Source: CAMDBL01 sp964498125
GTDB taxonomy: Bacteria > Pseudomonadota > Alphaproteobacteria > Rhizobiales > Hyphomicrobiaceae
Direction: 5' to 3'
DNA length: 53,141 nucleotides
Assembly: GCA_964498125.1 (NCBI GenBank)
Contig: CAZCGE010000021.1
Span: 1-53,141 of the forward strand
The notes beneath the pieces are model-generated. The model was given only the letters and a program-made list of their open reading frames with translations. It had not been told where the DNA came from and made no database searches. Both the position numbers and the translations under genes were made by a program. Below, piece after piece: positions 8,810-18,789 of the stretch (positions within the stretch are counted from its first letter, which is position 1; each line of letters starts with the position of its first letter).

Positions 8810-9454
8810 TCACGCCACGGGCGTAGTGGCAGCGTCCTGCACCGTATTGGGCGCGAACGTGCCGACCGTGACCTTACCATCCTTGCCCTTGACGCGCATT
8901 TTCAGCTGGCGCCCCTTCAGGGTGGTTTCCTGCAACTGCTTCAGCATTGGGCTGATGATGCGGCCCTCGCCGGCAATGGTGATCAGCCAGGCAATGTCGC
9001 CACTGCGCCACTCGTTGGCCTGCAGGCGGAATGGCTTGTCGAGATCTTTCGCCAGGCGCTGATCGACTTCGGCCGAGACGGTTGCCCACAGGGCGATCGC
9101 CACCGGCGTGACGAAACCCTTGGACTTTGATTGGGCTTCCGCCACCAGGAACTGGCCGGACATGACCGCGGGCACGACCATGGTCTCGACTTCGTTCAGC
9201 GGCATATTGCGAAATGGCGGGCTACGCATCAGCACACTGACGATCTCGCCGAACGACAACAGCAGATGCTTGGAGACCGCGGCGCGTTTTTTCGCTTCTT
9301 CGGCATCCAGTGGAGGCCCGGCGTCGGCGGCCTTTGCAGGGACCGCCGCTGGCGCAGCCGCGGCCTGCGGCGGGCTGGCCGGCGCCGTTGCCGCAGGCTT
9401 GCTCGCGGCATCGCCAGCATCACCGTCCTTGGACTTCTTTGACCACAACGCCAT
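8810..9454 (-). CDS. HlyC-like toxin-activating lysine-acyltransferase homologue lacking known catalytic residues
   Basis: 214 residues from ATG 9454, with AGGAGAG eight bases upstream. Residues 1-55 are a low-complexity Ala/Pro-rich tail. Residues 60-190 resemble HlyC: FGEIVSVLMRSPPFRNMPLNEVETMVVPAVMSGQ aligns with the LG.I.WLW..SPLHRNWP…LPAI..NQ region, VAIALWATVSAEVDQRL with YCSWANLSLENE, and NEWRSGDIAWLI with DWTSGDRKWFI. HlyC-family enzymes move acyl groups from acyl-ACP to lysines of RTX toxins. The HlyC catalytic His23 aligns with F81 and Asp92 with T159, so ordinary acyltransfer is doubtful. No RTX toxin is adjacent; an RTX-repeat protein lies 28 kb away. It may be a repurposed member. 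Confidence 0.7.
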   Translation of the reverse strand: MALWSKKSKDGDAGDAASKPAATAPASPPQAAAAPAAVPAKAADAGPPLDAEEAKKRAAVSKHLLLSFGEIVSVLMRSPPFRNMPLNEVETMVVPAVMSGQFLVAEAQSKSKGFVTPVAIALWATVSAEVDQRLAKDLDKPFRLQANEWRSGDIAWLITIAGEGRIISPMLKQLQETTLKGRQLKMRVKGKDGKVTVGTFAPNTVQDAATTPVA

Positions 9455-9550
9455 TGTCTACTCTCCTGAATCAATCGACATGCGCAATTATCACCTGGTC
9501 ACTTTTACCACATTATGACACCAGCGTCGTGCTCGATGCGATGACTGTCG

Positions 9551-10315
9551 TCAGCCACGGCCTTCGAACGGCATGTTGGTGGCCTTGATGGTCATGGTTA
9601 AAACGTTGGTATCGAGCGGCAGGCTGGCCATGTAGCGGATGGCCGAGCCGCAATGGACGGGGTCGAACACCGGCTCCGGTTGAACGTCGCCGCGCGCCTG
9701 TATCACGCCGTGCTTCATACGGCCACCGAGTGGGGTATCGGCGTTGCCGACATCGAGCTGACTGCAGGCGATGTTGAACGGGCGGCCGTCGAGCGCAATG
9801 CACTTGGTGAGTCCGGAGATGGCATGCTTGGTGGCGGTGTAGGCCACCGACATCGGCCTGGGTGCGTGCGCGGAGATCGAGCCGTTGTTGATGATGCGAC
9901 CGCCCTGCGGGCTTTGCGCCTTGAACATGCGGATCGCCTCCTGTGCGCACATGAAGCACGCGGTCAGATTGAGATCGACCACCGACTGCCATTTCTCGAG
10001 CGGAAGGTCCTCCATCGGCACCGGGGGGGCGCCCGAGCCGGCATTGTTGAACACCAGGTCGAGGCGACCGAAAGCCGATTTCAGTTCGGCAAAGACCTTC
10101 TTCACCTGATCGGCCTTGGTGATATCGACCGCCACCGCCAGCATCTTGCCGCCGCCCGACTTGGCCATGCCGACGGTCTTGCCGAGCTCCTCCTTGCGCC
10201 GCCCACAGACCACGACGTTCCAGCCGTCCTCTTGCAGCGCCACCGCCGCGGCTCGGCCGATGCCGCTGCCGCCGCCGGTGATCAGCGCAACTTTGCCCGT
10301 TCCCGCGCCCGCCAT
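9551..10315 (-). CDS. Short-chain dehydrogenase/reductase
   Basis: 254 residues from ATG 10315 (GAGGAGG upstream); further upstream the frame continues but without a ribosome site. It is a classical SDR: TGGGSGIG at residues 13-20 for NAD(P) binding, FNNAGSGAPP, the catalytic serine in NNGSISAHAP, and Y-T-A-T-K in SVAYTATKHAISGLTK. Length and motifs are those of FabG-like oxidoreductases, but the specific alcohol or ketone substrate is unknown. It lies between the HlyC-like gene and rne, and the rne terminator hairpin separates it from rne. Confidence 0.88.
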   Translation of the reverse strand: MAGAGTGKVALITGGGSGIGRAAAVALQEDGWNVVVCGRRKEELGKTVGMAKSGGGKMLAVAVDITKADQVKKVFAELKSAFGRLDLVFNNAGSGAPPVPMEDLPLEKWQSVVDLNLTACFMCAQEAIRMFKAQSPQGGRIINNGSISAHAPRPMSVAYTATKHAISGLTKCIALDGRPFNIACSQLDVGNADTPLGGRMKHGVIQARGDVQPEPVFDPVHCGSAIRYMASLPLDTNVLTMTIKATNMPFEGRG

Positions 10316-10404
10316 GGTCGTCCTCCTCGGTTGAATTGCCAGTGTTGCCCTGATTGCTACACCACGGCCGCGCAACAGGCCACACCCAGATGGCAAACAA
10401 CAAA

Positions 10405-10431
10405 ACGGCCGGGCCTCGCTGACCCGGCCGT
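10405..10431 (-). terminator. Intrinsic terminator of rne
   Basis: ACGGCCGGG and CCCGGCCGT form a perfect 9-bp stem with a nine-base loop. Read on the minus strand, it lies 24 bases after the rne stop and is followed by TTTTGTTGTTTG, the expected U-rich tail. Confidence 0.85.
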
Positions 10432-10455
10432 CATGATCTTGAATTCAGGCGCTCG

Positions 10456-13400
10456 TTAGGCTTCACCGCCAAACTTGCGCTGCCACCAGCCTTTGCGCGC
10501 TGACGGCGCGGGTGGCGCTTCGGCGGTCGCATCGTCGATGCGATCGGGGCGCATGACCACCCGTTCGATCTTGGGCTCGACCGACACCATTTCGGCGGTG
10601 TGGCGCGAACGGGCCGGCACGGCTGCAGGCGCACTTTCAGCGGGCGGGCTTGCAGCTGGCTCCGGCAGGGGTGCCGGCGGCGGGGCTGGTGGCGATGCAG
10701 GCGCCGCGACAGCATGCGTTTCGGCGGGTGCGGCCATTGCCGCGGCAATGGAGGCCGCGACCAAGGCTGCCGGCGCGGCGGCCTCGGCATCGCCGTCCTG
10801 CCGATGGTGGTCCCGGCGGCGATTGTCGTTGTTGCCATTGCGGCGATCGCGCCAGTTATCCCGGCGGCGCGCTGGCCGCTCATCGCCGCCAGCAAAGCCC
10901 ATGGGCAGATCAGGCGGCAAGTCGGGTTGCGGCCCCTGGCCGGCGACGTGCGGTGCATCCCGATGCAGCGGTGCCGCATCATGCGCCGGCAGGTCACTGA
11001 TGTCCGAGCCATTGCCAACCGCGCCGGCGTCGGCATGCCTTGGTTGATCGCGATCACGACCGCGGCGGCCACCGCGGCGGCCGCGGCGACGGCCACGGCG
11101 CCCCGAGCGATCGCCGGCGTCGTCGCCCTCCCCGGCCTCGACGTGGTCTTGGCGCTGGGCAATGACATCCGGCGCGTCTTCTCCACCTGCGATCGCCGCA
11201 GCCTGCGCTGCGTAGGAGGCCACTGCGGGCTGGCGGGAGGACACGCTTTCCTCCGCCATGGGATCGGCGTCACGATCACCAGCGACCTGCTGATACTGCT
11301 GCTGGTGGTGAGGCCGATGCTCGGACCCACCTTCGGGCCGATCCCCGCGCTGTCCACGGCGACGGCGGCGCTTGCCCCGACGGCCGTTGCCGCGTTCAGA
11401 GTGCTCGCCACCTGCAAAATCGTCGGCTTCAGCTTCGGCATCCTCGCCTGCGGCCTCGCCAACTTCCTCGATCTCGGCCTCGGGCGCGTTGTCCTCGACG
11501 CCGCCTTCGGCTTCCCCTTCAAATCCCCAATCCATGCTGACGACTTGCCGCTCGGGCCGACGCTGTACGGGCGCCGTCGCCGCCGTGCGCTCGATGTTAA
11601 AGTTAGCGCCCTGCAGCTTGTCGCTAGCCTGGATGATGATCTGGATTTCGTAGCGCTGCTCCATTTCGTTGATGAAGGCGCGCTTGTTGTTGAGGATGTA
11701 GATGGCGACGGGCGCCGTCGTACTTGCGATCAGCCCACCGCGTGGATTGCCCATCAAGGTGTCCTCGATGCCGCGCAATACGGCAAGCGACACAGACTCC
11801 GTCGAACGCACGATGCCCGTGCCCTGGCAGTGTGGGCACTGCGACGTCGAGCCCTCGAGCACACCGGTTCGCAAGCGCTGCCGCGACATCTCGAGCAAGC
11901 CGAAATGACTGATGTGCCCGATCTGGATCCGAGCCCGGTCAATGCGCAGCGCATCCTTGATGCGGCGCTCGACCGCCCGGTTGTTGCGCTTCTCCTCCAT
12001 GTCGATGAAGTCGACGACAATAAGTCCGGCGAGATCGCGCAGCTTGAGCTGGCGGGCAATCTCGTCGGCGGCCTCCAGATTGGTGTTGAGCGCCGTCTCC
12101 TCGATCGAGAATTCGCGCGTCGACTTGCCGGAGTTGATGTCGATCGCCACCAGCGCTTCGGTCTGGTTGATGACCAGATAGCCGCCAGAGCGCAGCGTGA
12201 CGAAAGGACTGAACATGGCGTTGAGCTGGCGCTCCACCTGGTGGCGGGCGAACAGCGGCTCGGCGTCGAGATAGTTGATCACGTTCTTGGCGTGGCTCGG
12301 CATCAGCATGCGCATGAAATCGTGCGCTTCATTGTAGGCATGCTCGCCGGCGACCACCACCTCGTCGACGTCCTTGGTGAAATGATCGCGGATCGACCGC
12401 TTGATGAGGTTGCCTTCCTCATAGACCAGCGAGGGCGCCGTCGACTCCAGTGTCAGATCGCGCACGCTTTCCCATAACCGCAGCAGATATTCGAAGTCGC
12501 GCTTGATCTCCTGCTTGGTGCGCGCGGCGCCGGCCGTGCGGATGATGAGGCCCATGCCCTCTGGCACTTCCAGTTCGTTGGCGATGGCCTTCAGGCGCTT
12601 GCGGTCGGGTGGATTGGTGATCTTGCGGGAAATGCCGCCGCCGCGCGCGGTGTTGGGCATCAGCACGGTATAACGGCCGGCCAGGGAGAGATAGGTTGTC
12701 AGCGCGGCGCCCTTGTTGCCGCGCTCCTCCTTGACCACCTGCACCAGCACAACCTGGCGACGCTTGATCACCTCCTGGATCTTGTAGCTGCGCGCACGAC
12801 GGCGAGGGCGCGCGGGCACCTCCTCGAGCGCATCCTGCTCGGTGGCGACCTCCTCCACCGCATCCTGCTCGCCGTTGCCGGCGCCAGTGTCGATCTCCAG
12901 CAGTCCGCCTGATTCGCCATCATCACTGTCCGAGCCGCCAGCACGGGCGGTGGCATCATGCTCGCCGGTCTCGCCATTGGCGGAGTGGCGGGGCTCGGCG
13001 TCCTCGCTGATCTGCTCGTCGGCGCCACCCGCCGACTGCGCCCGCGCTGCGCCGCGGCCACGGCGGCGTGGTCGGCTATTTTGCCGGCGCGTGGGCTCGG
13101 ACGGAGCGACTTCGCCCTGCCACTCCTGGCTTGGCCCTCCGTCACTTTCCTGACCAGTTGCCTCGCCTTCGGGTGCGCTGGCAGACAACGCTTCAGCGTG
13201 GGCGTCGGCCTCGGCCTCCTCCTCCGCCTCCGCCTTGGCCTCTTCATCGATCAGCAGCTGCCGGTCGGCGACAGGGATCTGGTAGTAATCGGGATGAATC
13301 TCGCCGAACGCCAGAAAACCGTGACGATTGCCGCCGTAGTCGACGAAGGCGGCTTGCAGCGAGGGCTCTACCCGCGTGATTTTGGCAAGGTAGATATTGC

Positions 13401-13521
13401 CGCGTAGGAGCTTGCGAGCCGCAGATTCGTAATCGAATTCCTCTACCCGCCCGCCGCGCACCACGACCACCCGAGTCTCCTCGGGGTGGGTGGCATCGAT
13501 AAGCATCTTGCTGTTGGACAT
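10456..13521 (-). CDS. rne: Ribonuclease E
   Basis: 1021 residues from ATG 13521. The N-terminus begins MSNSKMLIDATHPEETRVVV. An S1 domain (GNIYLAKITRVEPSLQAAFVDYGG…) is split by an acidic, low-complexity insertion of about 160 residues (roughly 95-255), usual in alphaproteobacterial RNase E. The DNase I-like catalytic region has VAIDINSGKST and IVVDFIDMEE, which hold the metal-binding aspartates. C562-P-H-C565 is the zinc link that joins dimers. The C-terminal 330 residues are Arg/Glu/Ala/Pro-rich and probably disordered, the degradosome scaffold. It carries out mRNA decay and rRNA processing. It diverges from amiC across a 785-bp region that is probably its long, autoregulated 5' leader. 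Confidence 0.97.
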   Translation of the reverse strand: MSNSKMLIDATHPEETRVVVVRGGRVEEFDYESAARKLLRGNIYLAKITRVEPSLQAAFVDYGGNRHGFLAFGEIHPDYYQIPVADRQLLIDEEAKAEAEEEAEADAHAEALSASAPEGEATGQESDGGPSQEWQGEVAPSEPTRRQNSRPRRRGRGAARAQSAGGADEQISEDAEPRHSANGETGEHDATARAGGSDSDDGESGGLLEIDTGAGNGEQDAVEEVATEQDALEEVPARPRRRARSYKIQEVIKRRQVVLVQVVKEERGNKGAALTTYLSLAGRYTVLMPNTARGGGISRKITNPPDRKRLKAIANELEVPEGMGLIIRTAGAARTKQEIKRDFEYLLRLWESVRDLTLESTAPSLVYEEGNLIKRSIRDHFTKDVDEVVVAGEHAYNEAHDFMRMLMPSHAKNVINYLDAEPLFARHQVERQLNAMFSPFVTLRSGGYLVINQTEALVAIDINSGKSTREFSIEETALNTNLEAADEIARQLKLRDLAGLIVVDFIDMEEKRNNRAVERRIKDALRIDRARIQIGHISHFGLLEMSRQRLRTGVLEGSTSQCPHCQGTGIVRSTESVSLAVLRGIEDTLMGNPRGGLIASTTAPVAIYILNNKRAFINEMEQRYEIQIIIQASDKLQGANFNIERTAATAPVQRRPERQVVSMDWGFEGEAEGGVEDNAPEAEIEEVGEAAGEDAEAEADDFAGGEHSERGNGRRGKRRRRRGQRGDRPEGGSEHRPHHQQQYQQVAGDRDADPMAEESVSSRQPAVASYAAQAAAIAGGEDAPDVIAQRQDHVEAGEGDDAGDRSGRRGRRRGRRGGRRGRDRDQPRHADAGAVGNGSDISDLPAHDAAPLHRDAPHVAGQGPQPDLPPDLPMGFAGGDERPARRRDNWRDRRNGNNDNRRRDHHRQDGDAEAAAPAALVAASIAAAMAAPAETHAVAAPASPPAPPPAPLPEPAASPPAESAPAAVPARSRHTAEMVSVEPKIERVVMRPDRIDDATAEAPPAPSARKGWWQRKFGGEA

Positions 13522-14306
13522 TCCCTTTGAACCTTTGAGCGCGAACGCAGCGGCGCTCTGGCGTCGTCAGCGATGACGATGACAGGAAAGCGCAGGCGTT
13601 GGGCGCCTCGTTGAAGGTGAAATTGGCAATGCCGGCTCTGCAGAGCGACGTGGGCCTTGGGCGCTGGCCGACCCAAATCCGCAGGACTGCCTGAACGGCA
13701 AACCTCTGGAGTCTTTCGGCAAACTTGGCGCGCGCTGTGCATCGGCCTGGCATCATGTGAATGGATCGTTCGCAGACCAGTGGCCGGCGACGAACCTGGA
13801 TTGACAAATTTCGGGCAGTACTCGGCAGTCGGCTCTAGCCGCCTGCCACTACACCGTGTCCGACCCACCTTTCTTTGGGCTGGCCGCGGGTAGGCATTCT
13901 GCGCGGACGGGCACTTTGCAGCCGGTCGCCACCAATACTCGCATCCTGCTTGGGCCGCAGGGGCGTGCCGCATCGGCGTAGTTGCAACAGGCGATAAGCG
14001 CAACCGCTGATCCGCCAGGGTTCACTCGTCGGTCCGAATTCACAGGAAACAGGACCAGCGCTCGTCGGCAATCGCCGATCAGCAGCGCCAAGGACCAGAA
14101 CATCCCCACGAAAACGACGGGCGTTCTTCACGGATCGCGCAGGTACTTGTACGATCTCACCGCAAGTGTGGCAAGAGTGATATGGACACACCATGCGAGA
14201 GGCGACACATACTTGATGCAGACTGACAGGACATGGCAAATAACTGGTTAATACCATTATACAATTCTTTGTTTAGTCGAGAACAGTGACCGACAGGGGA
14301 GAGAGG
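13522..14306. promoter_or_regulatory. 785-bp divergent region between rne and amiC
   Basis: No convincing gene is seen; small open frames here (for example 13657-13893) have no ribosome site or family resemblance. RNase E genes usually have long 5' leaders used in autoregulation, and the bases next to rne may serve that role. The amiC side is AT-rich (14230-14275), with a TATACA at 14258-14263 that could be a -10 element, though no good -35 lies upstream. Confidence 0.45.
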
Positions 14307-15659
14307 GTGGCGGACAAAGCCTTGAGGCGGCGGACTTTGCACGGGCTAAGGGTGGTTGGGGCGACCTCGATCGCCCTGCTTTCGGCTGCCGCGACGGCCT
14401 CTGCCCAGGCGCCACCCGAGCCTGCCCAAATAGCCCCGAAATGGCCGGCCGAGATCAACATCGGCAAGCCGCCCGCGCGGCCAGCCAAGACTTCACCGGC
14501 CCCGGCCGCCGAAATAAGGGCAACCTCCGCCGAGCTGCAGGCCAATGGCGACAGCACCCGGTTTATCGTGACGTTCTCCGGGCGCACCGAGGCCCGCGTT
14601 TACACCCTGGCCAATCCGCACCGCGTCGTCATCGATTTCGCCAATGTCGCTTTCGATCTGCCGGGGCAGGCGGGGCAGGAAGGGCGCGGGCTGGTTTCCG
14701 CCTATCGTTTCGGGCTGATCGCCCCCAAGCAGTCGCGTATCGTGCTCGACCTGCAGCGGCCTGCCCGGGTGGCGGCTGCCGATCTGACGGCGGCAGGCGT
14801 CACCGGCGGCAGCCGGCTCGACCTGCGGCTGGAGCCCATCGACGAGGCAACCTTCCTGCGCGAGGCCAAGGCCCCCTCCGCGGCGCAGCCGGTCGCCACA
14901 GCGCAAGTGCCTCAGGACGAGGCCGTCCAAGGCAAGGCTGGCAAGGGGCGCACGCGGCCGGTGGTGGTCATCGATCCTGGTCATGGCGGGATTGATCCGG
15001 GGACAGTCAGCGGCTCCGACCTCACTGAGAAAAATATCGTCTTGGCCGTGGCGAAGCAGGTCCGCGGCATCCTGGCGGCCAACAACCGCACCACCGTCAT
15101 GATGACGCGCTCCACCGACGTTTTTGTATCGCTCGCCGCCCGCCTCGACCTGTCACGCCGGCTCGACGCCGATCTGTTCATCTCGATCCACGCCGACGCC
15201 ATCGACGCCAAGGTCGCGCAGAACGTGCGTGGCGCCACGGTCTATACACTGTCCGAGCGCGCCTCGGACGAGCAGGCACGCCGCTTCGCCGAGAAGGAGA
15301 ACGCCGCCGATGCCATGGCAGGCATCGCCTCGGGAACCGATGCCGAGCGCGACCAGGTGAAGAGCATACTGATCGACCTCATGAAGCGGGAAACAGACAA
15401 TTTTTCCGCCGAGTTCAGTGGTTTACTTGTAAATTCACTGCAGAACTCCGTGGCGCTGTCGCGCGAGCCGCAGCGCGGCGCGGCCTTCAAGGTCTTGAAG
15501 CAGACGCAGTCGCCATCGGTGCTGATCGAACTCGGTTACATGAGCAATCCGGACGATGAAAAGCTGTTGCGCAGTGCGGAATGGCAACGGCGGGTGGCCC
15601 AGTCGATCGCCAACGCCGTGGAGTCCTATCTCGCCAAGCGCGCCCAGCAGACGCCCTGA
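14307..15659 (+). CDS. amiC: N-acetylmuramoyl-L-alanine amidase with AMIN domain
   Basis: GTG 14307 is preferred over GTG 14286 because AGGGGAGAG lies just upstream of it; the protein is 450 residues. It has a signal peptide (HGLRVVGATSIALLSAAATASAQA), then an AMIN domain (about 75-190: RFIVTFSGRTEARVYTLANP…VIDFANVAFDL) that targets peptidoglycan or the division site. The zinc-dependent amidase_3 domain follows: DPGHGGIDPGT, SDLTEKNIVLAVA, LFISIHADA and the C-terminal catalytic E in VLIELGYMSNPDDE. It cleaves the bond between MurNAc and the stem peptide in the periplasm during cell separation. mrcA follows 314 bases downstream in a conserved neighbourhood. Confidence 0.95.
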   Translation: MADKALRRRTLHGLRVVGATSIALLSAAATASAQAPPEPAQIAPKWPAEINIGKPPARPAKTSPAPAAEIRATSAELQANGDSTRFIVTFSGRTEARVYTLANPHRVVIDFANVAFDLPGQAGQEGRGLVSAYRFGLIAPKQSRIVLDLQRPARVAAADLTAAGVTGGSRLDLRLEPIDEATFLREAKAPSAAQPVATAQVPQDEAVQGKAGKGRTRPVVVIDPGHGGIDPGTVSGSDLTEKNIVLAVAKQVRGILAANNRTTVMMTRSTDVFVSLAARLDLSRRLDADLFISIHADAIDAKVAQNVRGATVYTLSERASDEQARRFAEKENAADAMAGIASGTDAERDQVKSILIDLMKRETDNFSAEFSGLLVNSLQNSVALSREPQRGAAFKVLKQTQSPSVLIELGYMSNPDDEKLLRSAEWQRRVAQSIANAVESYLAKRAQQTP

Positions 15660-15973
15660 GTTCGACGGATTTCGTCTCGAAACGAGAGTTGCTGATCAAA
15701 CCGGGCGTTCCGGTGGCCGTGGCGGTCTGTCGCTGCGTCTTTGCAGGCACGCCGGGCAGCGGCGACGACCAGCCGCCACAATCCATGCCCAATTGTCAGT
15801 CATGTCGCAGGCTTGAAGCCAGCAGCAAGACACACTAAGCAGAAGGCGTGCGATGCAGGTCACGTGTTTCGAAAGAAACGCGGCGCAAGACATCTGATTT
15901 TGTGTAGAAAACCGTTGGTGCTCCAGATAGCGGCTCTTATGTAGAACCGCAGTGCAACAATTCACCAGGCCTC
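15660..15973. other. amiC-mrcA intergenic region
   Basis: 314 bases without a supported gene. A weak promoter-like pair lies near the end, TTGGTG (15915-15920) and TATGTA (15938-15943) with 17 bases between, and could drive mrcA. A small self-complementary TCTCGAAACGAGA lies shortly after the amiC stop. Confidence 0.35.
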
Positions 15974-18553
15974 ATGCGAGCCCCCATCCTGCCGCCCCCC
16001 GCGGAGCCGCGGAAAAAGAAGAGACGAAAGAGCCTGCTGCTGAGCTTCATGGGCTTCAGCTTTGCGGTGTTCGTCGGGGTGTTCGTCGTCGGCTCGGCCG
16101 TGGCGGGCTATGTCCTGTGGGATCTCTCCAAGGACCTGCCGGACTATGAGAGCCTGGCCAAGTACGAGCCGCCGGTCATGTCACGCATTCATGCACACGA
16201 CGGCAGCCTGATCGCGGAGTACGCGCGCGAGCGACGCATCTTCGTGCCGATCAACGCCGTGCCTCAGCTCGTCATCAACGCTTTCCTGTCGGCCGAGGAC
16301 AAGCGCTTCTACGATCATGGCGGGCTGGATTTCATCGGCATCGGCCGCGCGACCTTCAAGGCCGTCGAGAACAAGCTCAAGGGCAGCGACAAGCGCGACC
16401 AGGGTGCGTCCACCATCACGCAGCAGGTGGCCAAGAACTTCCTGCTCAGCAATGAGCGGTCGATCGAGCGCAAGGTCAAGGAAGCCATCCTCGCCATCCG
16501 CATCGAGCGTGCGTACCCGAAGGAAAAGATCCTCGAGTTGTATCTCAACGAAATTTATTTCGGCATCGGCTCTTATGGCGTGGCCGCCGCCGGCCTCAAC
16601 TACTTCAGCAAGGAGCTGAAGGATCTGACGATCGAGGAAGCGGCGTTCCTCGCAGCCTTGCCGAAGGCGCCCAACAACTATCATCCCATCAGGTATGCCG
16701 ACAAAGCGGTCGAGCGCCGCAACTGGATCGTCGGCCAGATGCTGGAGAACGGTCACATCAATCGCGAGCAGGCCGAGGCGGCGAGGAAGACCAAGATCGA
16801 GGTTCGCTTCCGTCCACTCGGCGCGCACATCGCCACCTCGGAGTTCTTTGCCGAAGAGGTCCGCCGCGCCCTGCTCTCCCAGTACGGCGAGGACAAGTTG
16901 TACGCCGGCGGCATGTCGGTGCGCACCACGCTGGATCCCAAGCTGCAGCGGTTTGCGCGCCAGGCCCTGATCGCTGGACTGATCAAGTTCGACCGCGAAC
17001 GTGGCGGCTGGCGTGGCCCGGTGAGCCGTATCGACGTTGCCAGCGACTGGGGGCCGCCGCTGGCACAGATCGATGTGCCAAGCGACATCATTCCTTGGCG
17101 ACTGGCGGTCGTGACGCAGGTCGATCGCACTAAGGTTGCCGTCGGCCTGCGCCCGAGCCGCCGCGGTGACGGCGTCGTCGACAAGCAGCGCATCGTCATC
17201 GATGTTGCCTACGACGACATCAAATGGGCCAACAAGAGGCCACGCACGCAGACCCCTGGCGACGTGCTGGCCGTGGGTGACGTGATCTGGGTGGCGCCGA
17301 AGGACCCGGCCAACGCCGACAAGCCCGGTGCCGCCTGGGCGCTGATGCAGGTGCCGGAGGTCGGCGGCGGCCTCGTCGCCATGGACCCGCACACCGGTCG
17401 CGTGTTGGCCATCGCCGGCGGCTTCTCGTTCGGGCTCAGCCAATTCGACCGCGCCGTGCAGGCCAAGCGCCAGCCCGGCTCCTCGTTCAAACCGATCGTC
17501 TATGCGGCTGCCATCGACAACGGCTACAAGCCGACCTCGATCGTCGTCGACGCACCGATCGAGATCGACCAGGGCCCCGGCAAGGAGGCCTGGAACCCGA
17601 AGAACTACAACAAAGATCAGTCGCTAGGACCAGCCACGCTGCGAACGGGCATCGAGAAATCACGCAACCAGATGACGGTGCGGCTGGCGCAGGACATGGG
17701 CATGCCGCTGATCACCGAATATTCCAAGCGTCTGGGCGTCTACGATGAATTGTTGCCGGTGCTGTCGATGTCGCTCGGTGCCGGCGAGACGACACTGCTG
17801 CGCCTGACCACGGCCTACGCCATGATCGCCAACGGCGGCAAGTCTGTTCGCGCCACGCTGGTCGACCGTATCCAGGATCGCTGGGGCCGGTCGATCTGGC
17901 GCCATGATGATCGTCGCTGCGATGGTTGCAATGCCGCGCGTTGGCAGGACCAGGCGGAACCCGAGATCGCCGACGATCGCCGACAGATCATGGACCCGCA
18001 TACCGCCTACCAAATGACCTCGATCATGGAAGGCGTGGTCCAGCGCGGAACCGCGACGATCATCAAGTCGATCGTTCCCAATGTGCCGGTCGCCGGCAAA
18101 ACCGGAACGACCAACGACGAGAAGGATGCATGGTTCGTCGGCTATACGGCCGATCTGGTGGTCGGCGTGTTCGTCGGCTACGACACACCCAAGTCGATGG
18201 GCAAGGGCGCCACCGGTGGTCAACTGGCAGCGCCGATCTTCGGCGAATTCCTGAAAATGGCGCTGTCCGAAAAGAAAGCCGTGCCGTTCCGCCAGCCACC
18301 CGGCATCAAGCTGGTCCGTGTCAGCAAACAGACCGGCCAGCGCGCCTCGGGCGGCGACACGATCATGGAAGCGTTCAAGCCGGGCGAGGAACCCGATGAT
18401 GCATTCTCGGTGATTGGCTTTGCCGAGCAGAGCGGCGCAACCGAGCGCGAGCCGGTCACCTCGCCCTTCCAACCAAGCTGGGTTCCCTCCACCATTCCCA
18501 GTCCGCCGCGCGATCGCTACCAGCCACCCAACCGCAGCGGTGGGCTGTGGTAA
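15974..18553 (+). CDS. mrcA: Penicillin-binding protein 1A (bifunctional glycosyltransferase/transpeptidase)
   Basis: 859 residues. A basic cytoplasmic tail (RKKKRRKS) precedes one membrane helix (about 28-50). The GT51 domain has E108 in SAEDKRFYDHGG, QGASTITQQVAKN and RKVKEAILAIRIE. An OB-like linker region follows, with its PBP1A-type insertion. The transpeptidase domain has S503-S-F-K506 (the acylated serine), S-R-N in GIEKSRNQM and K-T-G in VAGKTGTTND. It polymerises lipid II and cross-links the wall. Its place after amiC and the divergent rne is conserved in rhizobia. There prfB usually follows, but here a SelD fusion follows after 236 bases. Confidence 0.96.
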   Translation: MRAPILPPPAEPRKKKRRKSLLLSFMGFSFAVFVGVFVVGSAVAGYVLWDLSKDLPDYESLAKYEPPVMSRIHAHDGSLIAEYARERRIFVPINAVPQLVINAFLSAEDKRFYDHGGLDFIGIGRATFKAVENKLKGSDKRDQGASTITQQVAKNFLLSNERSIERKVKEAILAIRIERAYPKEKILELYLNEIYFGIGSYGVAAAGLNYFSKELKDLTIEEAAFLAALPKAPNNYHPIRYADKAVERRNWIVGQMLENGHINREQAEAARKTKIEVRFRPLGAHIATSEFFAEEVRRALLSQYGEDKLYAGGMSVRTTLDPKLQRFARQALIAGLIKFDRERGGWRGPVSRIDVASDWGPPLAQIDVPSDIIPWRLAVVTQVDRTKVAVGLRPSRRGDGVVDKQRIVIDVAYDDIKWANKRPRTQTPGDVLAVGDVIWVAPKDPANADKPGAAWALMQVPEVGGGLVAMDPHTGRVLAIAGGFSFGLSQFDRAVQAKRQPGSSFKPIVYAAAIDNGYKPTSIVVDAPIEIDQGPGKEAWNPKNYNKDQSLGPATLRTGIEKSRNQMTVRLAQDMGMPLITEYSKRLGVYDELLPVLSMSLGAGETTLLRLTTAYAMIANGGKSVRATLVDRIQDRWGRSIWRHDDRRCDGCNAARWQDQAEPEIADDRRQIMDPHTAYQMTSIMEGVVQRGTATIIKSIVPNVPVAGKTGTTNDEKDAWFVGYTADLVVGVFVGYDTPKSMGKGATGGQLAAPIFGEFLKMALSEKKAVPFRQPPGIKLVRVSKQTGQRASGGDTIMEAFKPGEEPDDAFSVIGFAEQSGATEREPVTSPFQPSWVPSTIPSPPRDRYQPPNRSGGLW

Positions 18554-18789
18554 CGGCAAAGCCGCCGCGATGCCGCTAAATCTATATCTCCTTCATGCGA
18601 CGCCCCGATATGTACCGGCCAGCCCGGCCGCGTGCCGCCATCTTGCCGCCGGCATCGATCTGGCCTTTCGCCATGCAGGCGCTTTCGGGTCCAGAGTTGG
18701 CATGAGTGTGGTCACTGATCGACCGACCGCAGTGTTGGGAGATTGCCCAGGGGACAGGCCCGCACGCCGATCAACCCGAAAGGCACGGC

